In this document: positions 45,801 through 57,664 of the stretch, piece after piece
How the letters are laid out: each line of letters opens with the position of its first letter
Position numbering within the stretch: the first letter of the stretch is position 1
DNA from: Chrysemys picta bellii
Lineage: Eukaryota; Chordata; Testudines; Emydidae
Length of the DNA: 64,000 nt
Assembly (NCBI RefSeq): GCF_011386835.1
Contig: NC_088800.1
Coordinates: forward strand, 82,648,981-82,712,980
Direction: 5' to 3'
Position numbers and translations under genes: made by a program
The notes under the pieces: generated by a model
What the model was told of the DNA's origin: nothing
Seen by the model: only the letters and a program-made list of their open reading frames with translations
Database searches by the model: none

Positions 45801-46782
45801 AATCCTGGCCCCACGCAATGATCTCACATCAGACAAGTGGGCAGATGCAAAGAGGGAGGTTAGGAGAAAAGGGTACAGCACATATTTGGAGTGAACCAAA
45901 GCTGTGAACTTTTCAAGGGTCACTCATCCTTGTTGAATAGGCTGTTTTGGGGTAAAGAATCCACCATGTGCTTTTTGGAACAAAATTCAAAGCAACCAGC
46001 TGTCAGAATACATCTGAGTTCGGAGACCCCCCAGAGAGTGAACACAGAACATCCATAATCTGTGACTTTTAACATGTGATATCATCTGAGATGGTTTAAG
46101 ACATCATTACTGTAATCTTTAGATCTGATTTCCCTCCCCCGGGGTAGGCAATGTTCTCATGTTTATGAAGTGTGAGGGGTATGCTCTAAGAAGCAAATGT
46201 TACACACTTGAAAGCAGTAATAACTTCCCCCCCTGTGTCTCTCTGTTTTGGTTCAGATCCTTTTAAATATTGGTGCAGAGGAGAGATCTTGAATGTTTAC
46301 TGCGGGTTTTATCTCTTTTCTCGGCTCATTAGCATGGGAGAGCAATGGATTATTGTGCACACATCTCAGGACTGTTTAAATGCATGTATTGTTCGGCAGG
46401 AGATAGGTTTGTCTTGGGACATGTGAATAGTAGCAGTGCATTATGTGAGGTGATATTCTGACAATGGAATGATCAAGCAATTCTGATATTTTATTTTTAA
46501 ATTCATGAAGGGCAGCTGGTATTTAGAAAAAAATGGAAACATCGTATTTCTTAAATCCTGTTTGTGTTATGACGAAACAATTTGACTGACTCTTCCCAAG
46601 AAAATAAGATAAGCACTCAGTGTTCTAGTATTCTACTACTACTGACATGTCATCAATATAATAAAACTAATATGAAAGGCTTCCAGTATAATATATAATA
46701 TAAAGGTTTTGCACACATTTTTTTGAAATAACTTTCATGAAGCATTTTCCCCTTCATTTAAATAATTGTTTGTGAAATTTAA
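45801..46782. other. Unique AT-rich sequence, possible conserved non-coding DNA
   Basis: Between about 46060 and 46560 the sequence is free of recognised repeats and has motifs common in enhancers (ctcattagcatggg, ggagataggt, gggcagctggta). That is only a hint. No open frame of note. Confidence 0.3.
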
Positions 46783-47062
46783 CGCACGTCTACACTGCTC
46801 CACAGGTCAGACTACGGGGGCGTGTGCATATCAGCACGCCCTGCGCTGTAACTGTCCAGCGCGGACACTGTGGGCATGAAGTAAAAGGCTCCTTGTTTGC
46901 GTTAACGTAATTCTCTTCAAACAGGACTTCGTCGATGTGAAGTAGGAACATTTTAGTTCATGTCCACAGCATCTACATGGGGGAGTTCCAGAGCAGCAGG
47001 TCGATACACACTGCTATTCCCACCCCACAGTCCAAACTGTGGGGCAGTGTAGACAGGCCCTA
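46783..47062. mobile_element. Harbinger-like MITE
   Basis: cgcacgtctacactgctcca ... ctgtggggcagtgtagacag gccctaa. The outer arms tctacactgctccacag and ctgtggggcagtgtaga are inverted repeats. The interior has cgtgtgcatatcagcacgcc and a purine-rich middle. No coding potential. Confidence 0.7.
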
Positions 47063-47399
47063 AATTTGAAAACGATGTTTTTAATGGACTGGTAGCCTGT
47101 GATATACAAACAATAACTGATTATTGTTTTAAAGTAATTCTCACCCCCTATTTTGGACTACAAAGGAAATAAAATGAAATGCAAAAAAAAAAAAAAATAC
47201 GCTAAATATATCCAGTAGATGAGAATTCACATTGGCAAGAATCAGATGAAATCCAAAATGTTTAGTTCTAAATGTATGAGTAGCTGTGGGCCTAAGAAGC
47301 AAAGTTCAGATTCAGAACCAAACTTCTCCAATCTCAGGTGGCATTTGGAGCCAGGATTTTGGTTGGGGCCCATCTCTTTTTAATTGTTCAACAGTCTCT

Positions 47400-47525
47400 A
47401 AGGCTGAGATTTTCAACGATGTGTCATGTTGTCCTACCTCTGTTCCTGCTGAAGTCAATGGTGAAACTCCCATTGATTTGGAGCACAGTTTGGCCAAGAT
47501 TAAGTGCTTTTGAAAATGCCACCCT
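47400..47525. repeat. Hairpin repeat (gattttcaa / ttgaaaatg)
   Basis: ggctgagattttcaacgatg and agtgcttttgaaaatgccac ccttaatc are inverted ends around the centre gctgaagtcaatggtgaaac tcccattgattt, which is itself palindromic. Same class as the small hairpins elsewhere. Confidence 0.6.
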
Positions 47526-48480
47526 TAATCGGGCAAAATTTAGTCCTAATCCAAAACTTTTGAATCTGACACGAATCTGACAGAGACCTGATTTATGTGT
47601 CCATTGGGTATATAAATCATGTATGCGCTAACATATATCCATAATTGTGCTAACCTAAATTGGAACAAATCCCATACTGTTCCTCTTTGTTCAGTGTCAA
47701 ATGGTTGTGGATTCCATTTATCCCAGTATCAATATGAACGTTTTCCTTTCAAAATGGATGGCAGTGCAGTGATGCTTGTAAAAATCATTATTTGGAGCTT
47801 CTGCAAGAATTATGTCTGCTAACAATATCAATGTTTTGGGAATTTAAAGTGCAAAAATCAATAAGAAGAAAATGTAACCAGTGAAATACAGAATGATCTA
47901 AAGAACTATTGTGGGGAGTTCTCTTTGACACCTCTTACCCTTGTCTGATAAACAGTCAGGGAGGTAACTGAAATGTTAGTAATATTCCAATTATGGACTG
48001 GTCCAGGAGCCAGTTTCAGGCCTATTTGTCACTATATTTCCAGTCTTCAAGGCTTAAAGCTTTAAGGGATTAATTGGGGCACTGGCTTTGTACTGGCCCT
48101 CTGCAAAGGGGTTAATTTTCCCTCTGACAGTATGTCATGTTCTTTCGAAGTGCTGAACTCTGAAGACTTGTTCCTTTCGCCAGTGAAAATCCCAAAGGCA
48201 TTTTCCCCTTCTGTCTTTAGAGTCTGCTGAACAGAGACCAACAGAGCACAGATCATGCAGGGAGATTTAGATCATGCAGAGCTCAGCTCATGCAGGGAGC
48301 GTTAGCCATCGAAGTGGTAAAGTGAGTGAGTTCACTAGCCTTTCACTTCTTCCACTATTTCAAAGTAAATGACTTTGAAATCAACTCAGTCCCCATTTTG
48401 GATCAGGTCCAAAGTCCATTGAAGTCAATGGAAAAATAGGTAACCGAAATGGAAAACCACTTTTAAACATTTGAGTCTTA
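47526..48480. other. Unique non-coding sequence
   Basis: AT-rich. No gene or repeat recognised, apart from a short triple of gatcatgcag-type phrases (48254-48296: atcatgcagggagatttaga, tcatgcagagctcagctcat gcaggga). Confidence 0.45.
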
Positions 48481-48481
48481 A

Positions 48482-48592
48482 TCTCTGCGTCAGTTTCCCC
48501 ATCTGTGATATGGTGATAATACTTTTTTGCTTCCTTTACAGGGGATCTGTGAAGATTAAATAGGTGTGAGTGTCTATAAAGAACATTGAAGA
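48482..48592 (-). repeat. MIR/CORE-like SINE fragment
   Basis: ctctgcgtcagtttccccat ctgtgatatggtgataatac ... ggggatctgtgaagattaaa t matches antisense MIR/CORE ('cctcagtttccccatctgtaaaatggggataa'). Confidence 0.65.
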
Positions 48593-48593
48593 T

Positions 48594-48823
48594 TAAGGTG
48601 CAAATTCAACCAGTTTAAATAAACTTGTTTCGTTTATCAAGTGCAAATCCCTATATGGGTACTTCTATTTTGGATTCCGATTGGCTTATATTAGTTTAGC
48701 TTAAACCTGATCCTAAACTAAAACTTAAATAAACCACAAGGATTTGCACTGGTTTAACTAAACCAGTTTAAATTCACACCTTGAACTGAAATGGTGCAGC
48801 CCTTTGGGTAGACAAGCCCTTAG
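48594..48823. mobile_element. Palindromic MITE (ggtgcaaattcaaccagttt)
   Basis: The left arm aaggtgcaaattcaaccagt ttaaat and right arm ccagtttaaattcacacctt are inverted repeats. Inner arms caagtgcaaatcc and ggatttgcactgg extend them. It ends gggtagacaagccctta, like the Harbinger-type MITEs, so the family is probably related. Confidence 0.65.
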
Positions 48824-50044
48824 TGCCTTGTCTTTGTGAAGCTGCACCCACTTAGACTAGATCTGAATTTGGCCTTCTGCATACTAGATATTGGTGTTGT
48901 TGCAAATCAAGAAGGTGCATTATCACAGCTGTCAAGGGAAAACTGCCCTCCACATAACTGCACTATTCCTGGTCTGTGATTTAAATTCCTCCATGTCAAA
49001 TAATCCATTTATAGTTATTTCCACTAGGGAAGAGGAATGCAGAAATGTCAATGCCCCACTTTATGACTCGACCAAGGATTCCTCCTGGGGGGTTTCCTCT
49101 CGCTCTTTTGCTTTCTAATAAACAAAAATGTGCTTGATTGTGAAAATTAAATATTTAACAGCATTTAGTTGCACCACATTAGCAGCTGACTGTTCAACTT
49201 CTGTCTACATTTCCATTTTAATTTTGTTTGCTGTTTCAAAGCGGCATTATTCCCCCATCCCCACCACCTCCCTCTGGAGTTGTTTGGAGAATACTAATAT
49301 GGCACACAAGTGTCCCCATGTATTTCCAGACTCATTTGCTGACATGAGGCCCCTTGTTAGCCAGCCAGAATGAAGGAATGTCCATGCACATTAGTCAGTT
49401 AACATAATCACAGCCTGCCACAGTCTCATTGTATGTAGGAAAGAGAAGGCAAATCCATTAATAAAATGCCATGTTGCTTTTAACCAAGACACAATTAGCA
49501 TTTGGATTCCACATAAACACTTTCAATCTCTTTAAACACCATCATTTATTACAAACCCATCAGTCTCTACAATAAAAGGAAACTCCTGCTGGGAAGACTG
49601 GCAGTATATTAATGGGGGGGGGGGAAAGGAGTTCTACCCTCAAGGGAAAATCCAGCCCGGTCCACTGTGCCAGGGGGCTTGGCTAGAGTGATGGTGGGCA
49701 CCCCCAGTCTGGCATAGCGCCAGATGTATGGGAATTCTCAGACTAGCAGTGCACTAATTAGGTAGGCAAAGGGAGAAGTAGGACTAAAAGAGGCATCTTG
49801 GGTACAGCTGCTCCGCTGCTGTTCTATGACCTAAAGGAAGTATGTCTTTCCCCCAGATTTCCCTACAAAGAAACCAAGACCGTGACTTGGCCTGACACAG
49901 GATCTCTGCATTTGGCTGTCAGTGACACTTGTGTTAACCGGGAGAAACTCATTGGCTGAAGTGAACTTACTCCAGGGTAACTGGGAGCAGAATGTGACCC
50001 ATCTTTGGTCTCTCTTGTCTATTTCGCTCTCGGCAGGGAGCGTC
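48824..50044. other. Unique non-coding sequence with G run
   Basis: A poly-G run lies at 49614-49623. No gene or repeat recognised. Confidence 0.45.
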
Positions 50045-50140
50045 TCGCACTCAGTGTATGTACACCACCTAGCACAATGGAGTCCCAAGCTCGACTGGGG
50101 CAGCTAGGTGCTACTCTTAGAAGATAAAAAATAATGATAA
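50045..50140 (+). repeat. Ancient repeat with (A/T)-rich tail
   Basis: gtgtatgtacaccacctagc acaatggagtcccaagctcg actggggcagctaggtgcta ... aaaataatgataatg is the same family as the repeats at 10054, 29966 and 57335. Confidence 0.6.
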
Positions 50141-50202
50141 TGCACTTCTCATCCAGCCATTTCATCTTTTTTTTAAATAGAAAGAACTGGGTTCCTCTTT
50201 AG

Positions 50203-50326
50203 TAGGGTGACTAGACAGCAAGTGTGAAAAATCGGGACAGAGAGTGGGGGGTAATAGGAACCTATATAAGAAAAAGACCCCAAAATCGGGACTGTCCCTA
50301 TAAAATCGGGACATCTGGTCACCCTA
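50203..50326. mobile_element. hAT-like MITE (tagggtgac)
   Basis: TIRs tagggtgactaga and tctggtcaccctа-type end (12 of 13) with inner aaaatcgggaca repeated in both orientations. A perfect 8-bp duplication ctctttag flanks it (50195-50202, 50327-50334). I recall it as common in turtles ('agggtgaccagatgtcccga'). Length 124 bp. Confidence 0.92.
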
Positions 50327-50669
50327 CTCTTTAGTGAGTCCCTGGGGCTTTCTCCCCTTGTTTCCAATACACTGCTATCATTCCTCCCCATGGACTAAAA
50401 CCGGTGGGATGTGCCTCTTGCTTGGTTTGTGTCACTTTCTACAGATCCCTGCCGAGCAGAGAATGTTCCTGTCCTGGGGAAAGATCAGGTGCATCACCAG
50501 TGGTCCCCACGTACAGATGATATTTACTTCTCTCCTATAACCCCCAGCGTGCCCCTCCCACCCTCACCTGCCACACTCTGGAGCAATTGTTTTGTTTCTG
50601 ATGATGAGGAAGCAAAGGATCAAACCCCACAAAGCTAGATCACAACGTCAGGCGAGGGAGCAAGAATGA

Positions 50670-50882
50670 GTTAGAAGTAAAAGACTCAGCTTACGGATCA
50701 GTGAGGCTCATTTGATAATACTCCCTGGGGAAGCGGTTGAAGGTCAAATGCTTGAGACATTTAAAGGTGAGCTGATAAAACCCTGACAAACATACCGTAG
50801 AGAATAACCCTCTGGCAGAGCGATGTACTGTACTAGAAGGGACCGAAGAAGTATTTTGAGTTGCATTTCTATGATCCTTGGT
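50670..50882 (+). repeat. Diverged CR1 3' end
   Basis: gaggctcatttgataatact ccctggggaagcgg, cttgagacatttaaaggtga gctgataaaaccctgaca, ctagaagggaccgaagaagt ... gcatttctatgatcctt follows the end of CR1 with many changes. Confidence 0.6.
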
Positions 50883-52086
50883 TCTTGCCTCAAATGATTT
50901 GCTCAGAGCTCTACAAACCTCAGGAACCTAAATGGTGAACAGTTTGTTTCAGTTTTGAGTTTCATGCCTTTCTGCCTGAAGTCACAAATCAACCCAGGCT
51001 AGGTTAGAAGGATCCACGGACATTTATAGCTTGACTCAGGTTCACTTAAAAAAATCTACCTCTGGTCCTCTCTAAATTCATCCCAAGCTTGAAGAAAGGT
51101 TCACAACTCTTGGGGACCAGTTTTACAACCTGGCCTAGATTTCTTAATTCCACAAGTACAGCAGATAAAGAGGATGAACACTGACTGTCTGGGTGCTGGA
51201 TTAAAGGACATTCTGATATTAGTTTGTTGTTTGATCAAGATTGTCCTACGGTAAGAGTCTCTTTTGCAGGTGCCAGAAAATAAGTTTGGCATCGTTACCA
51301 CCGCTAATTGTAGATCAACAGCTGGCAGGTGCTATTCATTGTCCTCATCTGCATATATCCTGATAAGAGCTGGACAATTGTAGGAGCTTGCAGGTTGCTG
51401 GGATATGATGGTTTCAATCAGCGGCTGTACAGTTCTTGCCAAATTACCCACCACACAGTACATAATCCTCCTCCCCATACGGAGAGAGAGAAAAAGAAAC
51501 ATGAATAATCGAAGTTCTAGGCTGGGTCTTTGCAGGCTGATTGGTGGGTCTCAGATGTTCGCAGGTTCCAGTAAAAAGCTCACTAGCCTGAAAGCAGGAC
51601 CACAATCTCTTACCCCCCTTTAAAGCAATAGTTTGAAATTCCAACACAGTCATTAATACACCATTCTCAGGAACTATCTAATGAGCAAACCAAAGCTTCC
51701 AGTGGTGAATGACATGCTTACTGACAAGTGGTAAAAGTGGGAATACAAAGCAGTCACTCACTCCCCATCAAAAAGTCAACAGTTATGAACACAATGCCAT
51801 GTAAGACACCAGAGTATTTCCCCGTCCCTCTATTTTCTGTATAAATGTGAGGTAATTATTGATAAGTTCTGAATTTTTTAGTAGCCTTTCATGATCTTCA
51901 GTCAAAAGCCTCACTGGTTACCACAATAAATTGCACAGCCAGACCTCCACCGACGTAGATGGAGTTCAAGGGGCTATCTGCATAAAGAACATTGCAGGAC
52001 TGGGGCCTTTAAGTTCAAGTCTCTTTAGGAAGTGGAGTGTGGGGGGGGGGGGGAGGTGGGACTGATGAGAGAAGAGAACAACACAT
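50883..52086. other. Unique non-coding sequence with G run
   Basis: A poly-G run lies at 52040-52052. No gene seen. Confidence 0.45.
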
Positions 52087-52162
52087 TCTGGTCCTGCTTT
52101 GAGCAGGGGGTTGGACTAGATGACCTCCTGAGATCTCTTCCAACCCTGATAGTCTATGATTC
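52087..52162 (+). repeat. CR1 3' terminus
   Basis: tctggtcctgctttgagcag ggggttggactagatgacct cctgagatctcttccaaccc tgatagtctatgattc. A short, strongly 5'-truncated CR1 ending in its tatgattc terminus. Confidence 0.88.
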
Positions 52163-52849
52163 CATTCAGTATGTCAATTTCATTCTGTTTGTGCCATCTT
52201 CCCTCCACCCCCTCATAAAGGGCATATTTTGTGCCTCACAAACCTGCCTCCATTGTGCAGTTTGGCAGGTGCTCCCGGTATCAATGGACTGTCCTGGAAA
52301 GCCATGAATGTTGGTGATATCACAGACATAATTTTACAAGATAAACATTTGAGGAGCCAGGCGGTGGGGACATGGCTGGAAAATGTGTTAGAAAAGATAA
52401 CAGAATGGGAAACAGTTGAGGGTTAGTTTTAATTAATACATTAGAGTTTATTTTAATTTTTTTTAAATAAAAAGCAGCATTAACACATTCTATTAAGTCC
52501 TGCTGATAGCGAGGTAGTGTTCTGCAAAAAAAAAAAAAAAAAAGAAGAAGAATGAGGATGTGTAATAACCGTTAGTCTGGAGGACCTTTGAGGTTGATCA
52601 TTTTTATATTTGAACAAAAGCAAGAGAAAAAAAAACAAGTGGATTTTTGCATATTGTGTTCCTTACTAATCCCCTAAATTAATTACTTTTCCTGCCAATT
52701 TGGTAACATGGTAGCTTTCACAGAACAGGGTTAGCTGCTGTTTTCAAGGCTACTGCAGCTCCAATGTTTGTGTTAATAAAAGGGTTATTGGGCATCATAA
52801 CAAGCCAGAGAATGTTGTTGCTTCTTGAAAATGCACCCCTCCTCTTTTC
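52163..52849. other. Unique sequence with poly-A
   Basis: A poly-A run lies at about 52526-52544, followed by gaagaagaa. No gene seen. Confidence 0.45.
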
Positions 52850-52990
52850 CCTTGGAAAAGTAAACAAGAGGAGTATAACTATGAGAGATGGGATGAAATT
52901 AGGCAAGGAAAAATTGAGGTTGGGTATCAAGAAGAGGTTTCTAACACTGAGATGTATTAGGCTGTGGAACAAACTGGTAAGGGGATAATA
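52850..52990 (+). repeat. CR1 ORF2 C-terminal fragment
   Basis: The plus frame reads MRDGMKLGKEKLRLGIKKRF, LTLRCIRLWNKLVRG, then stop. This parallels [20 protein letters not shown] and VVKHWNGFP of the 18.8-kb CR1. Confidence 0.65.
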
Positions 52991-53019
52991 AACAGTACAG
53001 AATCATAATAGGCACACTT

Positions 53020-53235
53020 ACGGCATACTTTGCATCTACATGTCTCAAAGGGCTTTACAAAGGCTGTTCTGTATTATCTCCATTATACCAACAGGGAAAC
53101 GGAGTCACAAAGTGCTGCCCAAGGTCGCACCGTGAGTCCGTGGCAAAGCTAGGGTAGAACCCTGGAGTCCTGACTTTCTGTCCTTAACTTTTGAAGCAAC
53201 CATAGTCAGGGGAGGTATAAATTAGGCAGCAGGTT
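53020..53235 (+). repeat. MIR/CORE-like SINE
   Basis: tctcaaagggctttacaaag, tgtattatctccattatacc aacagggaaacggagtcaca aag, tgcccaaggtcgcaccgtga gtccgtggcaaagctagggt agaaccctggagtcctgac matches the MIR/CORE order closely. Confidence 0.75.
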
Positions 53236-53369
53236 TGCCCATCCCTACTACTAATGAAACTTTGCACTTATCTATCACTTTTCACATATCTATGTCTATT
53301 CACTTTATATGCATTAATAAATTGAGCCCCTCAATCATTTAGCTATGGACCTTAGTGGTGCCCTGAATT

Positions 53370-54082
53370 GCAATGCTTTCCCGTATTAGGGTTTCTGGGA
53401 GGTAGGTTGGTATCATTATCTGCATTGTACAGATAGACCAACTCAGGCACACCGGTTTAAGGCCACTGATTCTGGATACTTTCTTTTTTTGCGTTCCTAA
53501 CTTGAGACATGTAGGGCCTGTTTTCAGGCGTGCTGGACCCTCCCAAATCCAACGGAGGTCAACTGAGCTGTAGGGACTCAGCGCCTATGGAAAACAGGCT
53601 GAGCAGGTCTTCAGCTGGACAAGCAAAAATGAAGGCAACCAAAATCAGCGAGCCCTTTTGAAAATGTAGCCCCCCCTTGGTCACCCAGCCTTCCTACAAA
53701 CAACGGGGGAATTAAAAGCATCGTAACAAACTTTTCTCTCAATAGGTTCTTTTCAGTCAACTTGACATTAAGGCTGAATTTATTATTATTATTATTATTT
53801 ACATGATCATAGTGCCTATGAGCCCCAGTCCTGGACCAACAGAGAACCTTCATGGTACTTATTTTTGATCACAGATTTTTCTCTTTGGTATTAGGTTAAT
53901 ATTAACAATACTTGGTCCTGCTGTAAATGCCTTAAATAACCACTTTTCAATTTCACAAGGTCAAGCATTAATGAATCAAGGCTAAATGGCTTGCATAAGG
54001 TCAGTGGTAGAAGCAGGAATGGAACTCCCAAATTCCCAACATGTAGCTGTCAGTTTAACTCCTAGGCCATGCCTGTCTCTAT
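53370..54082. repeat. Old SINE pieces, ancient repeat and (TTA)n
   Basis: 53405-53470 (tatcattatctgcattgtac agatagaccaactcaggcac) and 53985-54082 (ggcttgcataaggtcagtgg tagaagcaggaatggaactc) resemble MIR/CORE parts. A (tta)n run is at 53781-53802, followed by the reverse of the ancient repeat (catagtgcctatgagcccca gtcctggacca). Limits approximate. Confidence 0.5.
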
Positions 54083-55055
54083 GAATGCTACCTATTGCAG
54101 CAAGTGATGTGTTTTAAATCTGCAGAGCAATTATAGCAATACATAAAACAGAGGAATGTTATGCAATTGCTGTGAAATCAAACACATAACAAGACACAAT
54201 GAGGTGCAATGCAAGACATTACCAGTGCACTCAGCTCCTCTTTCATCTACCTTCCTAATCTCTAGCCTTTCTATTTCAAGTCGGCATCCATTCAACACTT
54301 GTTTTAGCAGATAGCTAGTCATTCTCAAGGTTAATACATCCTCTACGGGCAAAACAATTTGCGGTAACACAATATAAACGTATTTCTCTTTGTTCAGGAA
54401 TGATACTGCCTGTAATCAAAAGACTAAAATTCTGCATGATGTATGCATTGTTGGTGCTGCTTGCATAGGAAGATTTTTAATGGACCCAAGGTTGTGTTAA
54501 GATTAGCATTTAGTTCTGGTGACTTTTAGATAGAACATTGACACGTAACATGAAGCTGGTTTCCTTCAGCTTACAGTCAATACCCAAAGCCTCTAGCTGT
54601 GAATAATGTTAATTCCAGTTTTATTAGAGAATTTTAAAGTACATTTTTATAACTTTTTTGAGCAAGCAAACGTCCCAACCATATTACCAACCAAGCAGAT
54701 AAGGAGCAATGAAAGCCCAACTCAGACATACTTTAACAATTCATACAGTTTTATTGGGGAATCAATGAGCAGCTGTTTGAAGGCTGTTTTCCCCATGGTA
54801 GAGATGAAGATTTCTGCTGTGCAATTCAGAGCTGATGGGAAGGTGAAGTCAAGGAGGGGAAGGGATATACACGTTGGCGTCTCAGTCCATTGACTTCAGT
54901 GAAGATACAACGATTTACACCAGCTGAGGATGTGGCCCTAAATCTTTATTCTCCAGGTTACCTTTTCTGTTCCAGCCTTGGGGCCTGTTTCAACTAAACT
55001 GAAAGCAAAGGGAGCATTTCCACTGACTTCAGAAGGACTGAGTCAAAGGCCAGAT
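54083..55055. other. Unique non-coding sequence
   Basis: AT-rich; no gene or repeat recognised. The frame at 54606-54893 (95 codons) resembles nothing I know. Confidence 0.45.
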
Positions 55056-55059
55056 GGCC

Positions 55060-55145
55060 CAGGTCTTCAGGGATATTTAGGCACATAATTCCCATTAATT
55101 TCAGTGGGCGTTACACACCTAAATACCTTTGATGATCTGGACCTA
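55060..55145. repeat. Small hairpin repeat (tttaggcac)
   Basis: ccaggtcttcagggatattt aggcacataattcccattaa ... cgttacacacctaaatacct ttgatgatctggacc are inverted ends (tatttaggcac / cacctaaatacc), of the class at 45487. Confidence 0.6.
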
Positions 55146-55951
55146 TGTGAATAGTTAGCAAAGTCATTGCCATATGATTCCTGCATGGAGGCCTTGGAGG
55201 AATGAGCCACTGTTCTCAAATCAATCCCTAGAGGACAGATGGCACATCCCCAAACCCACCATCACGCCTCTCTGGCACTCACAGTAGGAAGACCAGGAAG
55301 TGATTGGTGATGGAGACCCAGAACAAGGTAAGGTGCCCCAGTGCAGCATTGGAGAGATAAACTTGCACCAGGCACATCAAGAAGTGACTTCAGTTCCCTG
55401 AGATGACAAACTGGGACTTTTCCTAAGCACTAAAGTCACTTAGGGTCACACCCTGCAGCCTCTGAACATAGTTGCGGAAGGTCCTAATTCAGGAGAACCA
55501 CTACGATCCTGCTGTGGGGGAGTGCTGGGGAGGGAGTGGCTCCAAGCCACAGAGAGGCCACACAACTTCAGTTTGCATGAGCATTTTCTTTGGTTTTAAT
55601 CCAATGGCATTTGCACGCTGCCCCACCAACTTTCACTTTGAGTTATGTGTTCCAACGAACAACCCAACAAGCCTGGGGTGGATTCTCCCTCTTCCAGTCT
55701 ACCCACAAGCCACAGTTACATATTTCATTTCATACAATCATTTCAACTGCTCCCCCATCCACACTGGGCAAGCCTGCCTTGGTGGGACTGCCAGGGCCAC
55801 AGGGCCTAGTCAGTTTAAATTTCATACGTAGTCATTTGCAGACAGTGATAATCTGTTCGGATTTAGTCTCACTTGCTGGTTCTCATGTGCTAGAATGAGG
55901 TTGCAATGTCTCATTTGCGAGCCAAGAAGGGACATGTTTATTGGTTTAGAA
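55146..55951. other. Unique non-coding sequence
   Basis: No gene recognised; frames at 55472-55898 overlap each other in two phases and look random. Confidence 0.45.
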
Positions 55952-56287
55952 CAGGGGTTGGCAACGTTCGGCACGCGGCTCGCCAGGGTAAGCACCCTGG
56001 TGGGCCGGGCCAGTTTTATTTACCTGGTGACGTGGCAGGTTCGGCTGCTCGCAGCCCCCACTGGCCACAGTTTGCCGTCCCAGGCCAATGGGGGCGGCGA
56101 GAAGCCGTGGCCAGCACATCGCTCGCCCGCGCTGCTTCCCGCCGCCCCCATTGGCCCGGGACGGCCAACCGCGGCCAGTGGGGGCTGCGATCGGCCAAAC
56201 CTGCCACGTCAGCAGGTAAATAAAACTGTCCCGGCCCGCCAGGGTGCTTACCCTGGCGAGCCACGTGCCGAACGTTGCCGACCCCTG
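55952..56287. mobile_element. Palindromic hAT-like MITE (caggggttggcaacg)
   Basis: TIRs begin caggggttggcaacgttcgg (55952 on) and end ccgaacgttgccgacccctg (to 56287), 23 of 24 bp paired. The target duplication gtttagaa is perfect (55944-55951, 56288-56295). Long arms carry ccagggtaagcaccctgg and the GC-rich block cccccattggc. Length 336 bp. Mirror frames (132, 126, 105 codons) come from the palindrome. Confidence 0.95.
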
Positions 56288-56295
56288 GTTTAGAA

Positions 56296-57330
56296 AAAAA
56301 ATGGTTGGATTTTCTTTGTGGTTCAACTTCTATGGAAATGTTTTTCTTGGTCTAAGGGGCTGTAAATGCTTGTTTTACCATAACTTAAACATTGGGCCAA
56401 ATGTACCTGATCACAGTCCTTGAATTTAGGGAACGGCCAGCCTTGACTCTGTCTCTTTAAACTGTGTATTTGATTAAATCATGTGCTGCCAAGATCCTCC
56501 TCCGATACAGAAATTATTTTGATAGCATCTTCATTATTTATACAGAAAAAATGAAAGGCACCTGAAAATAATGAGGCCAGCGGCAGAAATCCCAACTGAC
56601 TGAGAGGAAAAGAGATTGTGTATGCCACACAATTATTGAAAATGTCACTAAGTAAAATTAATTACAATCATTAAAAGTATCCATGATTATTCATCACCTA
56701 CTTCTCAAAGGATTTGGGGCTGCTTTCCAGTCTTTAGTCCACCTCAGTCTGTGTGTGGCATAAAACTTTAGATTTACTTACACTGCGGTAGATACCCCCA
56801 GCCAGATCGTCAGCACTGAGGTCAAGGGAGCGATGACAATTTATCCCTGCTAAGGGTCTGTTCCCAAGATTTGCTGCCCTGAGAGAGAAATGTTTTGACA
56901 CAGGCTAAGCTGAAGGGATAGTTCATGCATTACTGCATACATTGGACTTAAACACTTTGAGCTACTTGTCTTCACTTTCACCGGCCTTCCTGGCTTAGCC
57001 CCACCCGACCTCTCATTTGTCATACGCTATTGAGAGGTCAGCTCCTGCCTGTGATCGGCCAATGGTTTGCCCACGTTACATTTTCAAACAAGCATCTTCA
57101 TGTTTTCTTCCGGACTGCCCCTCAGGCTTGAGAGGAGCTCCCATAAACATTCACAAAGTTCCCTCATTTTCCTCCTCCAAATCCCTCCTTATCACTCCCT
57201 TTTTCTGTGATGTCTATAAAACATTTGGTAACCATTAGACTCTGCTAGTGTGTTGAGACTACGGCCTATCGTGTTTGACCAATATTGTCTCCTTACTTCC
57301 TTTGGCTCCCTCATCTGTCTGTCTTATACT
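56296..57330. other. Unique non-coding sequence
   Basis: No gene or repeat recognised. Confidence 0.45.
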
Positions 57331-57334
57331 TAGA

Positions 57335-57465
57335 TTGTAGGCTGTCTGGGGCATGGACTGTCTTTTTTTGTTCTATGTTTGTACAAGGCCTAGCACCACG
57401 GGGTCCTGGTCCAGGTCTCAGGCTCCAAGGTCCTAGAACAAGCAATGAGTAATAATACCCTTTTC
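57335..57465 (+). repeat. Ancient 'agattgtaggc' repeat
   Basis: agattgtaggctgtctgggg catggactgtc, gtttgtacaaggcctagcac cacggggtcctggtccaggt ... gagtaataat is the clearest copy of this family in the window. Confidence 0.7.
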
Positions 57466-57526
57466 AACTTACCTTTGATGTGAATGTTCAGAACACCAGC
57501 CCATCTCAGGAAAACATTCATATTCA

Positions 57527-57660
57527 GGGCAGCACATAAGCACATGCTTAAGTACTATTAAAGACAAAGAGACATGGTTTATTACATGCTTATTACACGT
57601 TTATTACATGCTTATTACAAGTTTATTACATGCTTAAGTGCTGTCCTGAATAGGGATGGA
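57527..57660. repeat. Palindrome enclosing a tandem ttattacatgc array
   Basis: attcagggcagcac (57527 on) and gtgctgtcctgaat (to about 57652) are inverted repeats, with inner catgcttaagta and catgcttaagtg. Between them ttattacatgc/ttattacacg/ttattacaag units repeat about five times (57580-57635). Confidence 0.75.
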
Positions 57661-57664
57661 TTTA

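Noticed and set aside
57580..57635. CRISPR-like direct repeats
   Set aside because: The units are adjacent short tandem repeats without spacers, in a vertebrate-type sequence.
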